The position numbers and the translations under genes were made by a program. A stretch of DNA of 64,000 bases, from contig NZ_RAZG01000012.1 of the NCBI RefSeq assembly GCF_003612565.1, forward strand, positions 36,580 through 100,579, in the 5' to 3' direction. Under the pieces are notes generated by a model that searched no databases, was not told the origin of the DNA, and saw only the letters and a program-made list of their open reading frames with translations. This stretch comes from Roseburia sp. 1XD42-69. Its GTDB lineage: Bacteria; Bacillota; Clostridia; Lachnospirales; Lachnospiraceae. Below are positions 55,032 to 63,233 of the stretch, one piece after another (the first letter of the stretch is position 1; each line of letters starts with the position of its first letter).

Positions 55032-55979
55032 TTACAAAAACATACACACAATAGGAATGGTGAGGATGGAAACCAGAGTGCTTAACACAATCCCGTTGGT
55101 ACTGCAGGTTTCGTCAGCGCCATTTTCTTTTGCAATCAATGTAATAATACTGCCCACAGGCATGGCAAGCTCAAGGGCAAATACCCCAAATACTACGGGG
55201 TCAAAAGACATCCCTTTCATCAGGGAAATCACCAGAATAGGAAATAGAATCATACGGATTCCCGTATAAAAATACATCCTCACATTTGTAAATATATTTT
55301 TCATATCCGCCTTTGCAATACTCACCCCAATGAGAATCATGGAGAGGGGAATTGTAGCGTTGCCCATATAATCAAAAAAAGTCACCACCGGGGCTGGGAC
55401 GGAAATCTGGAACATAAAAATCAAAATTGCCGTAATACTTGCCAGCACTCCCACATTAAAAATGCGCTTCCACTGTCCGCCCTGTTTCATTTCCTGCATT
55501 TGACGGCCTTCCCTGTCTGCCGCCGCTTTTCTTGCCAGGACAATGCCAAGAGTATATAACAAAAGATTATACCCCAGCATATAAAAGGCAATATAAATTA
55601 CGGACTCCATCCCGAAAATACTGCTGATGACAGGAATTCCCATAAACCCTACATTTGGGAATATGGTCATCATCCAATACACACACCTCTCGGATTTTTT
55701 AGGGCGGAGTATCCACACAAAAAGGATGCCAAAAACAATGAGCAGTAAATAGAACAGCAGCATAAGAAAGAGATTTTGAGCTACCAGCCCCATATCCTTT
55801 CCGGAACTTTTCCCCAGAACACCGTAAACCACCAGCATGGGATTAAAAATATTTACCACAATTTTTGACAGCTTCTGGTTTGCAGGTTCATCCAGCCACT
55901 GCTTCTTCCACAAAAAATATCCGATAAGCATCATGACAAACAACATGAGCATCTGGCTTAAAATAATTTGTACATTCAT
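55032..55979 (-). CDS. Auxin efflux carrier (AEC) family transporter
   Basis: Membrane carrier of 315 residues with about ten TM helices in two halves of five. The PfamAEC marks are SKIVVNIFNPMLVVYGVLGK, IFPNVGFMGIPVISSIFG and the second-half ATIPLSMILIGVSIAKAD. Bacterial AEC proteins move malate, malonate and similar acids; the substrate here is unknown. It is convergent with the DUF4317 gene. AAAGGA lies upstream of the ATG. Confidence 0.9.
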   Translation of the reverse strand: MNVQIILSQMLMLFVMMLIGYFLWKKQWLDEPANQKLSKIVVNIFNPMLVVYGVLGKSSGKDMGLVAQNLFLMLLFYLLLIVFGILFVWILRPKKSERCVYWMMTIFPNVGFMGIPVISSIFGMESVIYIAFYMLGYNLLLYTLGIVLARKAAADREGRQMQEMKQGGQWKRIFNVGVLASITAILIFMFQISVPAPVVTFFDYMGNATIPLSMILIGVSIAKADMKNIFTNVRMYFYTGIRMILFPILVISLMKGMSFDPVVFGVFALELAMPVGSIITLIAKENGADETCSTNGIVLSTLVSILTIPIVCMFL

Positions 55980-56006
55980 AATTGTAACAGTCCTTTATCC
56001 TTTTTA

Positions 56007-56612
56007 CTATTTTTTACGATATTGCCGGATTGTATCCTCAATTAAAGTATAATCCCGCTCAAACAATTCCTGGCAAATCTGTCTCTGTAAAATTTCTTCC
56101 GGCACTTTTTCCAAAATTTTTTGCTGGACAAATTTTTTGCTCTTATCCCGATACTTTGCCATGCCGTTGATCTGCTGGATGTGGGACAGCTCCGGCCTCC
56201 AAAGTATGGAAATTTTCTTCTCCGGCACTACCTTGGGATTTTTCTTTGCCTCCCGCAGAACATAAAAATCAATTTTATCCTCCCACAGTTCCACAGAAAT
56301 AATCCCCCACCAGGGGGGCACATGCTCATGGACGTGGGCCGCATGGGTGGAGCCTGCCACCACATAATTACAGTCAAAATATAAATCGTAATCCTTAACC
56401 TGACGGCCCAGCCTTGCATATGTATCCGCATCACTTTTAATCTCAATCCCTACAATCAATTCCGGCGTCACCATTAAGACATCCGCCCTGGAGCGGCCCA
56501 TGGTTTTCTCTTCAATTATCCTGATTTTGCCGCAGCGCTCCTCCAGAAAATCAAAAAGAGGGTCTCGGATATCCTTGTCATAAAGAACCGCTTTACGCTT
56601 CTCTCTCTCCAT
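56007..56612 (-). CDS. sce7726-family PD-(D/E)XK-like protein
   Basis: 201-residue protein of the sce7726 group, thought to have a PD-(D/E)XK nuclease fold. The candidate active site is Asp in RADVLMVTPE and GIEIKSDADTYARL with the ExK pair. YDLYFDCNYVVAGSTHAAHV follows. Activity is not proven for the family and its role (often near mobile elements or phage defence) is unknown. Start ATG 56612 overlaps the preceding membrane protein gene by 20 bases, so the two are translationally coupled; the longer frame to 56672 is entirely inside that gene. Confidence 0.75.
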   Translation of the reverse strand: MEREKRKAVLYDKDIRDPLFDFLEERCGKIRIIEEKTMGRSRADVLMVTPELIVGIEIKSDADTYARLGRQVKDYDLYFDCNYVVAGSTHAAHVHEHVPPWWGIISVELWEDKIDFYVLREAKKNPKVVPEKKISILWRPELSHIQQINGMAKYRDKSKKFVQQKILEKVPEEILQRQICQELFERDYTLIEDTIRQYRKK

Positions 56613-56994
56613 CTTCCCGTTCCCCTTTCTTTCCCATGTGCAGATATCTGGAAAGCAAAAGCAGAATTGCAACGCTGATTACAGAAACAAAATCCTCATA
56701 AGGGCTGGTTTCTCCCACAATCATATGTCTTGCAATCAAGAACACCAACACCTGAATCACATTATCCGGGTTGGGACGGCAGAGCATTTCAAGAAATTCA
56801 ATTCCGATTACTATGGCAAATACATTCACCAGAAATTCCTTGAAATTAGCCGTATCCCGAAACAAACTCTGGGTTAAATCCACATCTTTTACCATACTGA
56901 TAATGGCAATGACAATTCCTAATAACACAATCACCGCCATAATCAGTTCAAACAGCCCGCAGACTTTCTGTACATATTTTTTCAATTTTTCCAT
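56593..56994 (-). CDS. Small membrane protein, PsiE-like
   Basis: 133-residue protein with four TM helices (about 14-36, 52-72, 78-96 and 104-122) and a charged tail KKGEREDGEREA. The pattern FAIVIGIEFLEMLCRPNPDN and IARHMIVGETSPYEDFVSV resembles the PsiE phosphate-starvation family, but similarity is by layout and short motifs. It precedes and overlaps the sce7726-like gene, with which it is probably co-expressed. GGGGG lies six bases before the ATG. Confidence 0.65.
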   Translation of the reverse strand: MEKLKKYVQKVCGLFELIMAVIVLLGIVIAIISMVKDVDLTQSLFRDTANFKEFLVNVFAIVIGIEFLEMLCRPNPDNVIQVLVFLIARHMIVGETSPYEDFVSVISVAILLLLSRYLHMGKKGEREDGEREA

Positions 56995-57111
56995 CTGTAT
57001 CCCCCGTAAAGAATCTTCCCATACATTACTATTAGAAGTATAAAGTACAACCTCACTCTTTTCAATAAAAATATATCCAAAAAACCAAGAAAAATGTAAA
57101 ACATAACATTA

Positions 57112-57147
57112 TTTTCTAATAACCTTCTCATTTTAATATGGTATACT
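57112..57147 (+). promoter_or_regulatory. Regulator promoter with OmpR-type direct repeat
   Basis: TTTTCTAATA (57112-57121) followed exactly 20 nt later by -10 TATACT (57142-57147). Two half-sites TTCTAAT and TTCTCAT are 11 bp apart, the spacing used by OmpR/PhoB-type regulators, and replace a -35 box. The same arrangement occurs at 59296-59331. Confidence 0.65.
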
Positions 57148-57212
57148 AAAAGTTAAGCTGTCCGGTATCCAGTAAGAAGAGGACAGAAAAATTACTTTTG
57201 GGAGGTTCCTTT

Positions 57213-57893
57213 ATGCGTATTTTGCTTGCGGAAGACGAAGCGGATTTAAACCATATTATCTCACAAAAACTGGTTTCAGACGGTTACAGCGTAGACAGCT
57301 GCTTTGACGGCAGAGAGGCTATAGATATTTTATCTTACACAGAATATGATGCGGTAATCCTGGATATTATGATGCCAAAAGCTGATGGTTTTGAAGTTTT
57401 AAAAAGCCTTAGAAACGCCGGAAAAACCACACCTGTACTATTTTTAACGGCAAAAGACAGCATATCTGACCGGGTAAAAGGTTTGGACAGCGGGGCCAAC
57501 GACTATCTGGTGAAGCCTTTTTCCTTTGAGGAACTCTCTGCACGGCTGCGGGCCATGATGCGCTCTTCTTTCCACCATACAGACAATGTTCTTTCCGCCG
57601 CAGATTTAATCTTAGATACCGCCTCCCACGCTGTACGGCGGGGGGACAGAGAAATTTCCTTATCTGCAAAAGAATATGAACTGCTTCAATACTTAATGTA
57701 CAACAAGGGCATCGTGCTTTCCAGGGAAAAAATAGAAAACCATATCTGGAACTTTGACTATGAGGGGGGGACGAATGTGGTGGATGTGTATATCAGTTAT
57801 CTCAGGAAAAAAATTGATACCGGATATGACAAAAAGCTGATACACACCATCCGTGGAAAAGGTTATGTGCTGCGGGAGGCCAAAGACATATGA
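57213..57893 (+). CDS. OmpR/PhoB-family response regulator (PepSY-redox locus)
   Basis: Two-component regulator of 226 residues: receiver domain with LLAEDEADL, phosphoacceptor Asp51 in VILDIMMPKADG and Lys in LVKPFSF; winged-helix DNA-binding domain about 125-222 (LSAKEYELLQYLMYNKG; TIRGKGYVLRE). Start ATG 57213 has GGAGG seven bases upstream; the TTG frame at 57198 contains that site. It overlaps the kinase gene by four bases. It probably binds the direct repeat at its own promoter and before the PepSY gene. Confidence 0.93.
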   Translation: MRILLAEDEADLNHIISQKLVSDGYSVDSCFDGREAIDILSYTEYDAVILDIMMPKADGFEVLKSLRNAGKTTPVLFLTAKDSISDRVKGLDSGANDYLVKPFSFEELSARLRAMMRSSFHHTDNVLSAADLILDTASHAVRRGDREISLSAKEYELLQYLMYNKGIVLSREKIENHIWNFDYEGGTNVVDVYISYLRKKIDTGYDKKLIHTIRGKGYVLREAKDI

Positions 57894-59293
57894 GACAACT
57901 GCCCATACGTTTTAAAATAACCCTCTGGTTTACCGCTGCCCTCCTTGTCATGTTTTTGTCCAGTTACCTTTTGGTGCGTTATCTGGAACATCAGGGCCTG
58001 CAGAAAAACATACGGGATAACCTGGTGGAGACTGTGGAACACAATGTGGATGAGGTGGAGTTTTATACCAATATGGACAATATTGACCTATACAATGAGA
58101 CAGACTATTTCAGCGTATACCGAAACGGATACCTGGAAATTGACGATGATTTTTTAGACCAGGTAAACGAAGTGTACACCGGCCTTTACAGTACCGACAT
58201 GGTACTGCTCTACGGTGAAAATCCTGTTTCCAGAAATACTGCCACACTTCCCTTTTCAGATTCTAAAATCCAACGGGTGAAAGAAAAAGGCATTCTTTAT
58301 TATATCTATGACAGAAAACTTACTGCCAAGGGGCTGGAGGGCCTATGGCTTCGGGGCGTCGTATCGGAGCAGCAGGGCTTAGAGCATATTCTTCAGGTTA
58401 CACGGCTGTCCCTTCAGATACTTCCCCTTTTGGTTCTGGTATCCGCTATCGGCGGTTATTTCCTCACCAAAAAAATGCTGAAGCCCATTCAGGAAATTTC
58501 AAACTCCGCCGCCAAAATCGGAACCGGGGACGACTTAAAACAGCGGATAAGTCTTGCCCCTGGAAACGACGAACTTCACCAGCTTGCCCGCAGCTTCAAT
58601 CAAATGTTTGAGCGTCTGGAGAATGCCTTTGAAAAAGAACGCCAGTTTACCTCCGATGCTTCCCATGAGCTCCGGACACCTGTATCTGTTATCACTGCCC
58701 AATGCGAATTTACACTGGAAAAACCAAGAACGGGGGAAGAATATGAGAACGCCCTTGAAACCATCCTGCGCCAGTCAAAAAAAATGTCCCGGCTGATAAA
58801 TGACATGCTGGATTATATACGCCTGGAAATGAGGGCTGAATCCTATAAAAAGGAAACCATAGACCTGACGGAGCTTGTGGAATCCCTTTGCTTTGACATG
58901 GCCCTGATAAAAGAAAAAGACATTGTGCTATCCTGGGAAGTGGAAAAAAATATCTGTTTTTCAGGGAGCAGACTACTATTATCCCGCCTTTTAACAAACC
59001 TTATCAGCAATGCCTACCGATACGGAAAAGAAGAGGGACATATCTTTGTATGTCTAAAACGCCGGGAGCATCAAATAACGCTGTCCGTATCAGATGACGG
59101 CATCGGGATTGCCCAGGAAGAGCAGTTAAAAATTTTCCAGCGCTTTTACCAGGCGGATACCTCCCACTCCGGCAGTGGCACAGGCCTTGGGCTCTCCATG
59201 GCAGACCAGATTGTACGGTTTCATAAAGGAAGCATCCGCGTAGAGAGCGCCCTGGGAAAAGGGAGCACATTTTATATATTTTTTATGGAATAA
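57890..59293 (+). CDS. HAMP-containing sensor histidine kinase (PepSY-redox locus)
   Basis: Membrane kinase of 467 residues. TM1 about 12-32, sensor domain about 35-163 with several acidic residues (VEHNVDEVEFYTNMDNIDLY), TM2 about 164-186, HAMP about 187-240. H-box FTSDASHELRTPVSVITAQ, N box NLISNAYRYGKEE, G1 DDGIGIAQ, F box QRFYQAD, G2 SGTGLGLSM. Architecture is of the CusS/heavy-metal or envelope-stress type. Signal unknown. Its stop codon lies three bases before the second copy of the operator motif. Confidence 0.92.
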   Translation: MRQLPIRFKITLWFTAALLVMFLSSYLLVRYLEHQGLQKNIRDNLVETVEHNVDEVEFYTNMDNIDLYNETDYFSVYRNGYLEIDDDFLDQVNEVYTGLYSTDMVLLYGENPVSRNTATLPFSDSKIQRVKEKGILYYIYDRKLTAKGLEGLWLRGVVSEQQGLEHILQVTRLSLQILPLLVLVSAIGGYFLTKKMLKPIQEISNSAAKIGTGDDLKQRISLAPGNDELHQLARSFNQMFERLENAFEKERQFTSDASHELRTPVSVITAQCEFTLEKPRTGEEYENALETILRQSKKMSRLINDMLDYIRLEMRAESYKKETIDLTELVESLCFDMALIKEKDIVLSWEVEKNICFSGSRLLLSRLLTNLISNAYRYGKEEGHIFVCLKRREHQITLSVSDDGIGIAQEEQLKIFQRFYQADTSHSGSGTGLGLSMADQIVRFHKGSIRVESALGKGSTFYIFFME

Positions 59294-59295
59294 TT

Positions 59296-59331
59296 TTTTC
59301 TAATACTGCTCTAATATTTTTGTCATATAAT
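59296..59331 (+). promoter_or_regulatory. PepSY-operon promoter with the same direct repeat
   Basis: TTTTCTAATA (59296-59305), 20 nt, -10 TATAAT (59326-59331). Half-sites TTCTAAT and CTCTAAT are 11 bp apart. Identical spacing and motif to the regulator promoter; no -35 TTGACA, as expected for an activated promoter. Confidence 0.65.
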
Positions 59332-59368
59332 AAAAAAACGATAAATGCGAAAGGAGGAAAACTTTTTA

Positions 59369-60040
59369 TTGAATAGACTGAAATTACTGTTTTCAACGCC
59401 AAAAAGAGCCTTTCTCTCTGCCTTTGCCCTGATAATTCTCCTTTTTGGAACCGGAATTTTCATAGGGGCAAAAGCCTTTGCAAAAGAACCTCACCCTCCC
59501 CAGAACACTGCTGCGCTTAATTCAGATTCCAGGGAAAGCCAAAACAATTCAGACAATCCCGCTTCCCTTTCTGACAATAACAGCCAGATAAGTCTTGATT
59601 CTGCCAAAGAAACTGCTCTTGCCGACGCCGGCCTGTCATCTGCAGATGTGACATATACAAAAGCAGAGCTTGACTATGAAGACGGCGTGGCTGTATATGA
59701 AATTAAATTTTATACGGCAGACTGCGAATATGAATATGAAATCAACGCTTCCACGGGAGCCATACGCAGCCAGGATAAAGAGTGGCATGACCTCCCTCAT
59801 CCCGCTGAAAATTCCGGCAATACCGGCTCTGATATCGGGGTGGATAAGGCAAAATCCATTGCGGCAGGCCATGGGGGATTTTCCGTTACAGATGTAGTTT
59901 TTTCCAAGGCTAAATTTGAAAAAGACCACGGCAGCATGAAATACGAAATTGAATTTTACAAAGACGGTATGGAATACGAATATAAAATAGACGCTTCCAC
60001 CGGTGAAATCTTAGAGTTTGACTCTGAACTTGACGACTGA
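59369..60040 (+). CDS. Membrane-anchored protein with two PepSY domains (acidic)
   Basis: Exported protein of 223 residues. A basic start and hydrophobic segment (about 15-38) act as signal anchor. A Ser/Asn-rich linker leads to two PepSY repeats, about 70-140 (SLDSAKETALADAGLSSADV; EYEYEINASTGAI) and about 155-223 (VDKAKSIAAGHGGFSVTDVV; EYEYKIDASTGEI). It ends acidic. PepSY domains occur in peptidase propeptides and membrane redox proteins and bind partner proteins. Start is probably TTG 59369, 11 bases after GGAGG; the upstream ATG 59345 overlaps that site. Confidence 0.82.
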   Translation: MNRLKLLFSTPKRAFLSAFALIILLFGTGIFIGAKAFAKEPHPPQNTAALNSDSRESQNNSDNPASLSDNNSQISLDSAKETALADAGLSSADVTYTKAELDYEDGVAVYEIKFYTADCEYEYEINASTGAIRSQDKEWHDLPHPAENSGNTGSDIGVDKAKSIAAGHGGFSVTDVVFSKAKFEKDHGSMKYEIEFYKDGMEYEYKIDASTGEILEFDSELDD

Positions 60041-60080
60041 CAAATGTGAAAAATTATAAAAATAAAGGAGGAATTTTATC

Positions 60081-60815
60081 ATGAAAAAAAGTAACAGAAT
60101 TCTTACAATGATTTTCCTGATATGCTTTGTATTTGCAAATGTTCTCTGTTTTCCCACCCTGGTATCTGCAAAAGAGATTACCTCTTCTTACCAGGCAAAA
60201 AGGCTGGCAAGAGAAAAAGTAAAAGGCGCAACCGTTACAGAGGTAGACAGGGATTATGAAAAAGGCGAACTCGTCTATGAAGTTAAACTGGTGAAAGGCA
60301 AAAAGGAATACGAGCTCACTTACCGTGCCTCCGACGCCAAACTGATTGCCTACAAATGGGAGATAGCGTCCTGGTATATTACCAAAGGCAAAGGAAAAAT
60401 TATAAGCAAAAGCAAATGCAAAAAACTGGCAAAAAAAGAGGTATCCGGCGGAAGCATTACAAGCCTTGTAAAAAAACGCAGCGACGGCATCGATATCTAT
60501 AAAGTTAAAATGAAAAAGGGAAGCAAGAAATATGAACTGGAATTTCATGCCCGCACCGGCAAACTTTTAGAATATGAGTGGGAATTAACCACAAAATCCA
60601 GCAATAAAAACAATTACATCGGCACAGCAAAAGCAAAGGAAATCGCCCTGAAAAAAGTGGGCGGCGGTCATGTGATTAAAGTGGAATTTGATATGGATGA
60701 CGGCGTGCCTGTATATGAAGTAGAAATCATAAAAGGCGACTATGAATATGATGTGGAAATCCACGCAAAAACAGGAAAAATACTGGAAGTGGATAAAGAT
60801 TATATTTATGATTAA
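60081..60815 (+). CDS. Secreted protein with three PepSY domains (basic)
   Basis: 244-residue exported protein. Signal peptide 1-31 (cleavage near VSAKE). Three PepSY repeats follow at about 33-98, 105-170 and 178-244, each ending in a variant of YELEFHARTGKLLEYEWEL. Unlike the preceding acidic PepSY protein, the first two repeats are strongly Lys-rich, suggesting interaction with an acidic partner or the wall; pairing with the acidic protein is an inference. GGAGG lies nine bases before the ATG. It is co-directional with, and 40 nt after, the first PepSY gene. Confidence 0.85.
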   Translation: MKKSNRILTMIFLICFVFANVLCFPTLVSAKEITSSYQAKRLAREKVKGATVTEVDRDYEKGELVYEVKLVKGKKEYELTYRASDAKLIAYKWEIASWYITKGKGKIISKSKCKKLAKKEVSGGSITSLVKKRSDGIDIYKVKMKKGSKKYELEFHARTGKLLEYEWELTTKSSNKNNYIGTAKAKEIALKKVGGGHVIKVEFDMDDGVPVYEVEIIKGDYEYDVEIHAKTGKILEVDKDYIYD

Positions 60816-60847
60816 GAATTTCTCAAAACTTTAAAGGGGAAACTTTT

Positions 60848-61465
60848 ATGACAAAACAAAGGAAATATCTCACCGTCCTGATATTATCCGGCCTATGTTT
60901 TCTCACACTGTTTAGCGGCTGTTCCTCCGGAATAGACAAAGCCTCTGACAATGTGCAGGAAAATGTACCGGCAGGCATCAATCATGAGGCAGGTACATCA
61001 AATTTAGAAAACCTGGGAGAATTTTCTGTACAGGACATAACAGGGGAATCCTACACTCAGGAAATGTTTGCTGATTATGATTTGACCATGGTCAACGTCT
61101 TTACGACCTGGTGTACCCCCTGTGTAAATGAAATTCCTGACCTGGGGAAACTGAAAAATGAAATGGAAAGCCAAGGCGTAAACGTGGCTGGCTTTGTACT
61201 GGATGCCGTTGACGGCAGGGGAAACACAAGTGAAGAAGCCATTGAGAAAGCAAGACTGTTAGCTGAAAAAACAGGGGTTACCTACCCATTTCTAATCCCG
61301 GATGAGAGCTATTTAAACGGCAGGCTTTCTGGAATCAACGCTGTCCCGGAAACATTTTTTGTAGATAAAGAGGGAAATATTGTAGGGGAAACCTACTCCG
61401 GAAGCCGCTCATTTGAAGATTGGAAAATCATTGTGGAAACTCAGCTGAAAGAGGCGGTAAAATGA
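60848..61465 (+). CDS. TlpA/ResA-like thioredoxin-fold lipoprotein
   Basis: Extracytoplasmic thiol-disulfide protein, 205 residues. Lipobox LFSGC (Cys25) anchors it. The thioredoxin fold covers about 60-205: NVFTTWCTPCVNEIP contains the active CTPC pair, and VPETFFVDKEGNIVG has the cis-Pro. In relatives TlpA/ResA reduces disulfides of exported or haem proteins. The reductant probably comes from the adjacent small CXXC peptide and polyferredoxin-like protein. The stop overlaps the next start (ATGA). Confidence 0.92.
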   Translation: MTKQRKYLTVLILSGLCFLTLFSGCSSGIDKASDNVQENVPAGINHEAGTSNLENLGEFSVQDITGESYTQEMFADYDLTMVNVFTTWCTPCVNEIPDLGKLKNEMESQGVNVAGFVLDAVDGRGNTSEEAIEKARLLAEKTGVTYPFLIPDESYLNGRLSGINAVPETFFVDKEGNIVGETYSGSRSFEDWKIIVETQLKEAVK

Positions 61466-61611
61466 GCCGCCTTTTTCGCTCTCCTTCCGCTGGAATCTGC
61501 ATAGCTGTAATAGGTCTTCTAATGATGGGATTGGGAATTTACCGGGGGGAGATGGCCATAGTGTTTGAAAAAGCCATAAATATCTGTATGGAGTGTATTG
61601 GAATTGGTTAA
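61462..61611 (+). CDS. CD1871A-type small CXXC membrane peptide
   Basis: 49-residue protein: one TM helix (about 9-28) and a C-terminal CXXC motif, INICMECIGIG. It matches the CD1871A family of CXXC peptides, which is found next to TlpA-like and polyferredoxin genes. The ATG overlaps the TlpA-like stop codon (ATGA), and the gene overlaps the next one by 14 bases, so this is a tight translation unit. A thiol relay between the ferredoxin-like membrane protein and the thioredoxin is inferred. Confidence 0.82.
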   Translation: MSRLFRSPSAGICIAVIGLLMMGLGIYRGEMAIVFEKAINICMECIGIG

Positions 61612-62440
61612 AAGAAATATAAATGAATGGAAACGCCACAGGGTGCAAGCCCTGTGGACATTGCTTACAAACAGTTACCTTACAGGATTTCTCCAAGGAA
61701 AAATATATAGGGGAAACTTGAAAAAAATTTGCCTTCCCGGCTTGAACTGCTACTCCTGCCCAGGGGCTATAGGCGCTTGTCCCATTGGGGCAATGCAGGC
61801 AGTCATCGGCAGCTGGAATTTTAAATTTGCTTTTTACGTGGCAGGTTTTTTAATGTTTATGGGAGCTGTCACGGGCCGCTTCGTCTGCGGCTGGCTTTGC
61901 CCCTTTGGGCTGATACAGGATTTATTACATAAAATCCCCTTCCCCAAAAAGATTACAACCTTCCCCGGAGATAAACCTCTGCGAAAATTAAAATATGTGG
62001 TTTTAGTCCTGTTTGTCATACTTCTTCCCATGTTTCTGGTGGATATTTTGGGACAGGGCGCACCCTATTTCTGTAAATTTATCTGCCCCGCCGGAACGCT
62101 GGAAGGTGGGCTTCCTCTGGTTTTGCTGAATAAATCTATGCACAGCGCCATCGGCTGGCTCTATGCGTGGAAAAACCTCCTGCTATTTGTAACCATAATT
62201 ATATCCCTTTTCATCTACCGACCCTTCTGCAAATACATCTGCCCTCTGGGCGCAATTTATTCTGTATTTAATCCTGTCTCCGTATTCCGTTACCGGGTAG
62301 ATAAGAACAAATGCACAGACTGCGAAGCATGTGCAAAGGCTTGTAAAATGCAGGTAAATCCGGCAGAAAACGCCAATGACTTAGAATGTATCCGATGCGG
62401 AGCATGTAAAAAAGCCTGTCCTGTAAAGGCAATTCGTTAA
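61598..62440 (+). CDS. Polyferredoxin-type 4Fe-4S membrane protein (NapH/CcoG-like)
   Basis: 280-residue membrane protein. About five TM helices; motif pairs CGWLCPFGLIQD, FCKFICPAGTLEG and FCKYICPLGAIY are of the NapH/YccM class. Two C-terminal 4Fe-4S clusters are in CTDCEACAKACKMQV and CIRCGACKKACPVKAI, and another Cys group in CYSCPGAIGACPIGAM near the N-terminus. It probably passes electrons across the membrane to the thiol relay of the CXXC peptide and the TlpA-like protein. Start is TTG 61598 with GGAG four bases upstream; it overlaps the CXXC gene. Confidence 0.9.
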   Translation: MELVKRNINEWKRHRVQALWTLLTNSYLTGFLQGKIYRGNLKKICLPGLNCYSCPGAIGACPIGAMQAVIGSWNFKFAFYVAGFLMFMGAVTGRFVCGWLCPFGLIQDLLHKIPFPKKITTFPGDKPLRKLKYVVLVLFVILLPMFLVDILGQGAPYFCKFICPAGTLEGGLPLVLLNKSMHSAIGWLYAWKNLLLFVTIIISLFIYRPFCKYICPLGAIYSVFNPVSVFRYRVDKNKCTDCEACAKACKMQVNPAENANDLECIRCGACKKACPVKAIR

Positions 62441-62454
62441 GGTATTTCTTTTGT

Positions 62455-62526
62455 AAAAGGTTAAATGAGAGCCAAAATGACCTAAACAGTATTTCGGCAA
62501 GCATCTCTCACCTTTTCTGACTTTTT
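62455..62526 (+). terminator. Possible terminator of the PepSY-redox operon
   Basis: An imperfect long hairpin: AAAAGG (62455-62460) and TGAGAG (62466-62471) pair with CTCTCA (62505-62510) and CCTTTT (62511-62516), followed after five bases by five T. Large loop and bulge make this weak. Confidence 0.35.
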
Positions 62527-62580
62527 GTTAGAACAAGCACTTTTGACACCTTTCTTTTCGTCAGCGTCAAAAATAAAACA

Positions 62581-62613
62581 CACCGGAACCCTTGAATTTA
62601 GCGGATTCCGGTG
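62581..62613 (-). terminator. Former terminator of the tRNA-Pro gene
   Basis: 8-bp stem CACCGGAA (62581-62588) with TTCCGGTG (62606-62613), followed on the minus strand by a U-rich tract (UGUUUUAUUUUUG). It lies 12 nt beyond the tRNA fragment's 3' end, as expected for the native tRNA terminator. Confidence 0.75.
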
Positions 62614-62625
62614 CTTACCCTATAG

Positions 62626-62667
62626 TCGATGCGACAGGATTTGAACCTGCGACCTCTGCGTCCCGAA
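62626..62667 (-). pseudogene. 3' half of tRNA-Pro(CGG), attachment-site copy
   Basis: On the minus strand: anticodon loop TTCGGGA (anticodon CGG), 3' anticodon stem CGCAG, variable AGGTC, T stem GCAGG, T loop TTCAAAT, T stem CCTGT, acceptor strand CGCATCG and discriminator A. Upstream sequence (CACGG) cannot pair with CGCAG, so homology stops at the anticodon loop and there is no 5' half. C1-G72 typical of tRNA-Pro is implied by the last acceptor base. No CCA is encoded. This is the usual footprint of tyrosine-integrase insertion into a tRNA gene. Confidence 0.8.
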
Positions 62668-62772
62668 CCGTGCGAATTGTAATTTATCCTATATTTTCAT
62701 GTGTTATCATGTGTTATTTGAGTTCATTTTGTATAGGATGCACAAAAAACAAGCGTAATATTTATGATTTTT

Positions 62773-62830
62773 TTCGTGACAGATTCGTGATTTTCAAATA
62801 TTCGTGACGGATTCGTGACAGAAATCGTGA
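62773..62830 (+). repeat. Integrase-arm-like direct repeats TTCGTGAC
   Basis: Five copies of TTCGTGA(C) or ATCGTGA at 62773, 62784, 62801, 62812 and 62824. They form two 18-bp pairs differing by one base (62773-62790 and 62801-62818), with an 11-bp step inside each pair. Position about 105 bp from the tRNA fragment fits arm-type binding sites of a tyrosine recombinase. Confidence 0.6.
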
Positions 62831-63141
62831 TGAGATTTATATGCAACTACATAACAGCAGGGTTATCAATACATTCATATCACATAAACAATCATATACT
62901 TTATATTTCTATTCTGCTGCATTATCCAATACTCATATCTCAAATCTAAGACAAAGATTTATCTATCCTATTCCAAGAATCTTCTTATTCAATTTAAGCT
63001 GTCATCATACACGAAGTCTTACAGAAAGAGAAACATATATTTTAGATACGGGCAACGATAGGAATAATGAAGCTATAACGATAAATTTTTGTATCAGTTA
63101 TGCAGCAGTCAAAAGACGGATAATAAAATATGAATTTTAAG

Positions 63142-63233
63142 CGCATCAGAATGCCCTATAATCCATTTTGACTATTTGGGTATACAAATATAGGATGGAC
63201 GGTATAAAATGCAAATTTGGGCATTCTGATGCG
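63142..63233. repeat. 15-bp perfect inverted repeat
   Basis: CGCATCAGAATGCCC (63142-63156) and its exact reverse complement (63219-63233), 62 nt apart. The interval also contains TGCAAATTTGGG, which is shared with the downstream hairpin units. Confidence 0.8.

Noticed and set aside
62841..63140. Open frame of 99 codons in the AT-rich region
   Set aside because: No ribosome site, random-looking composition, and it lies among repeats of an element border.
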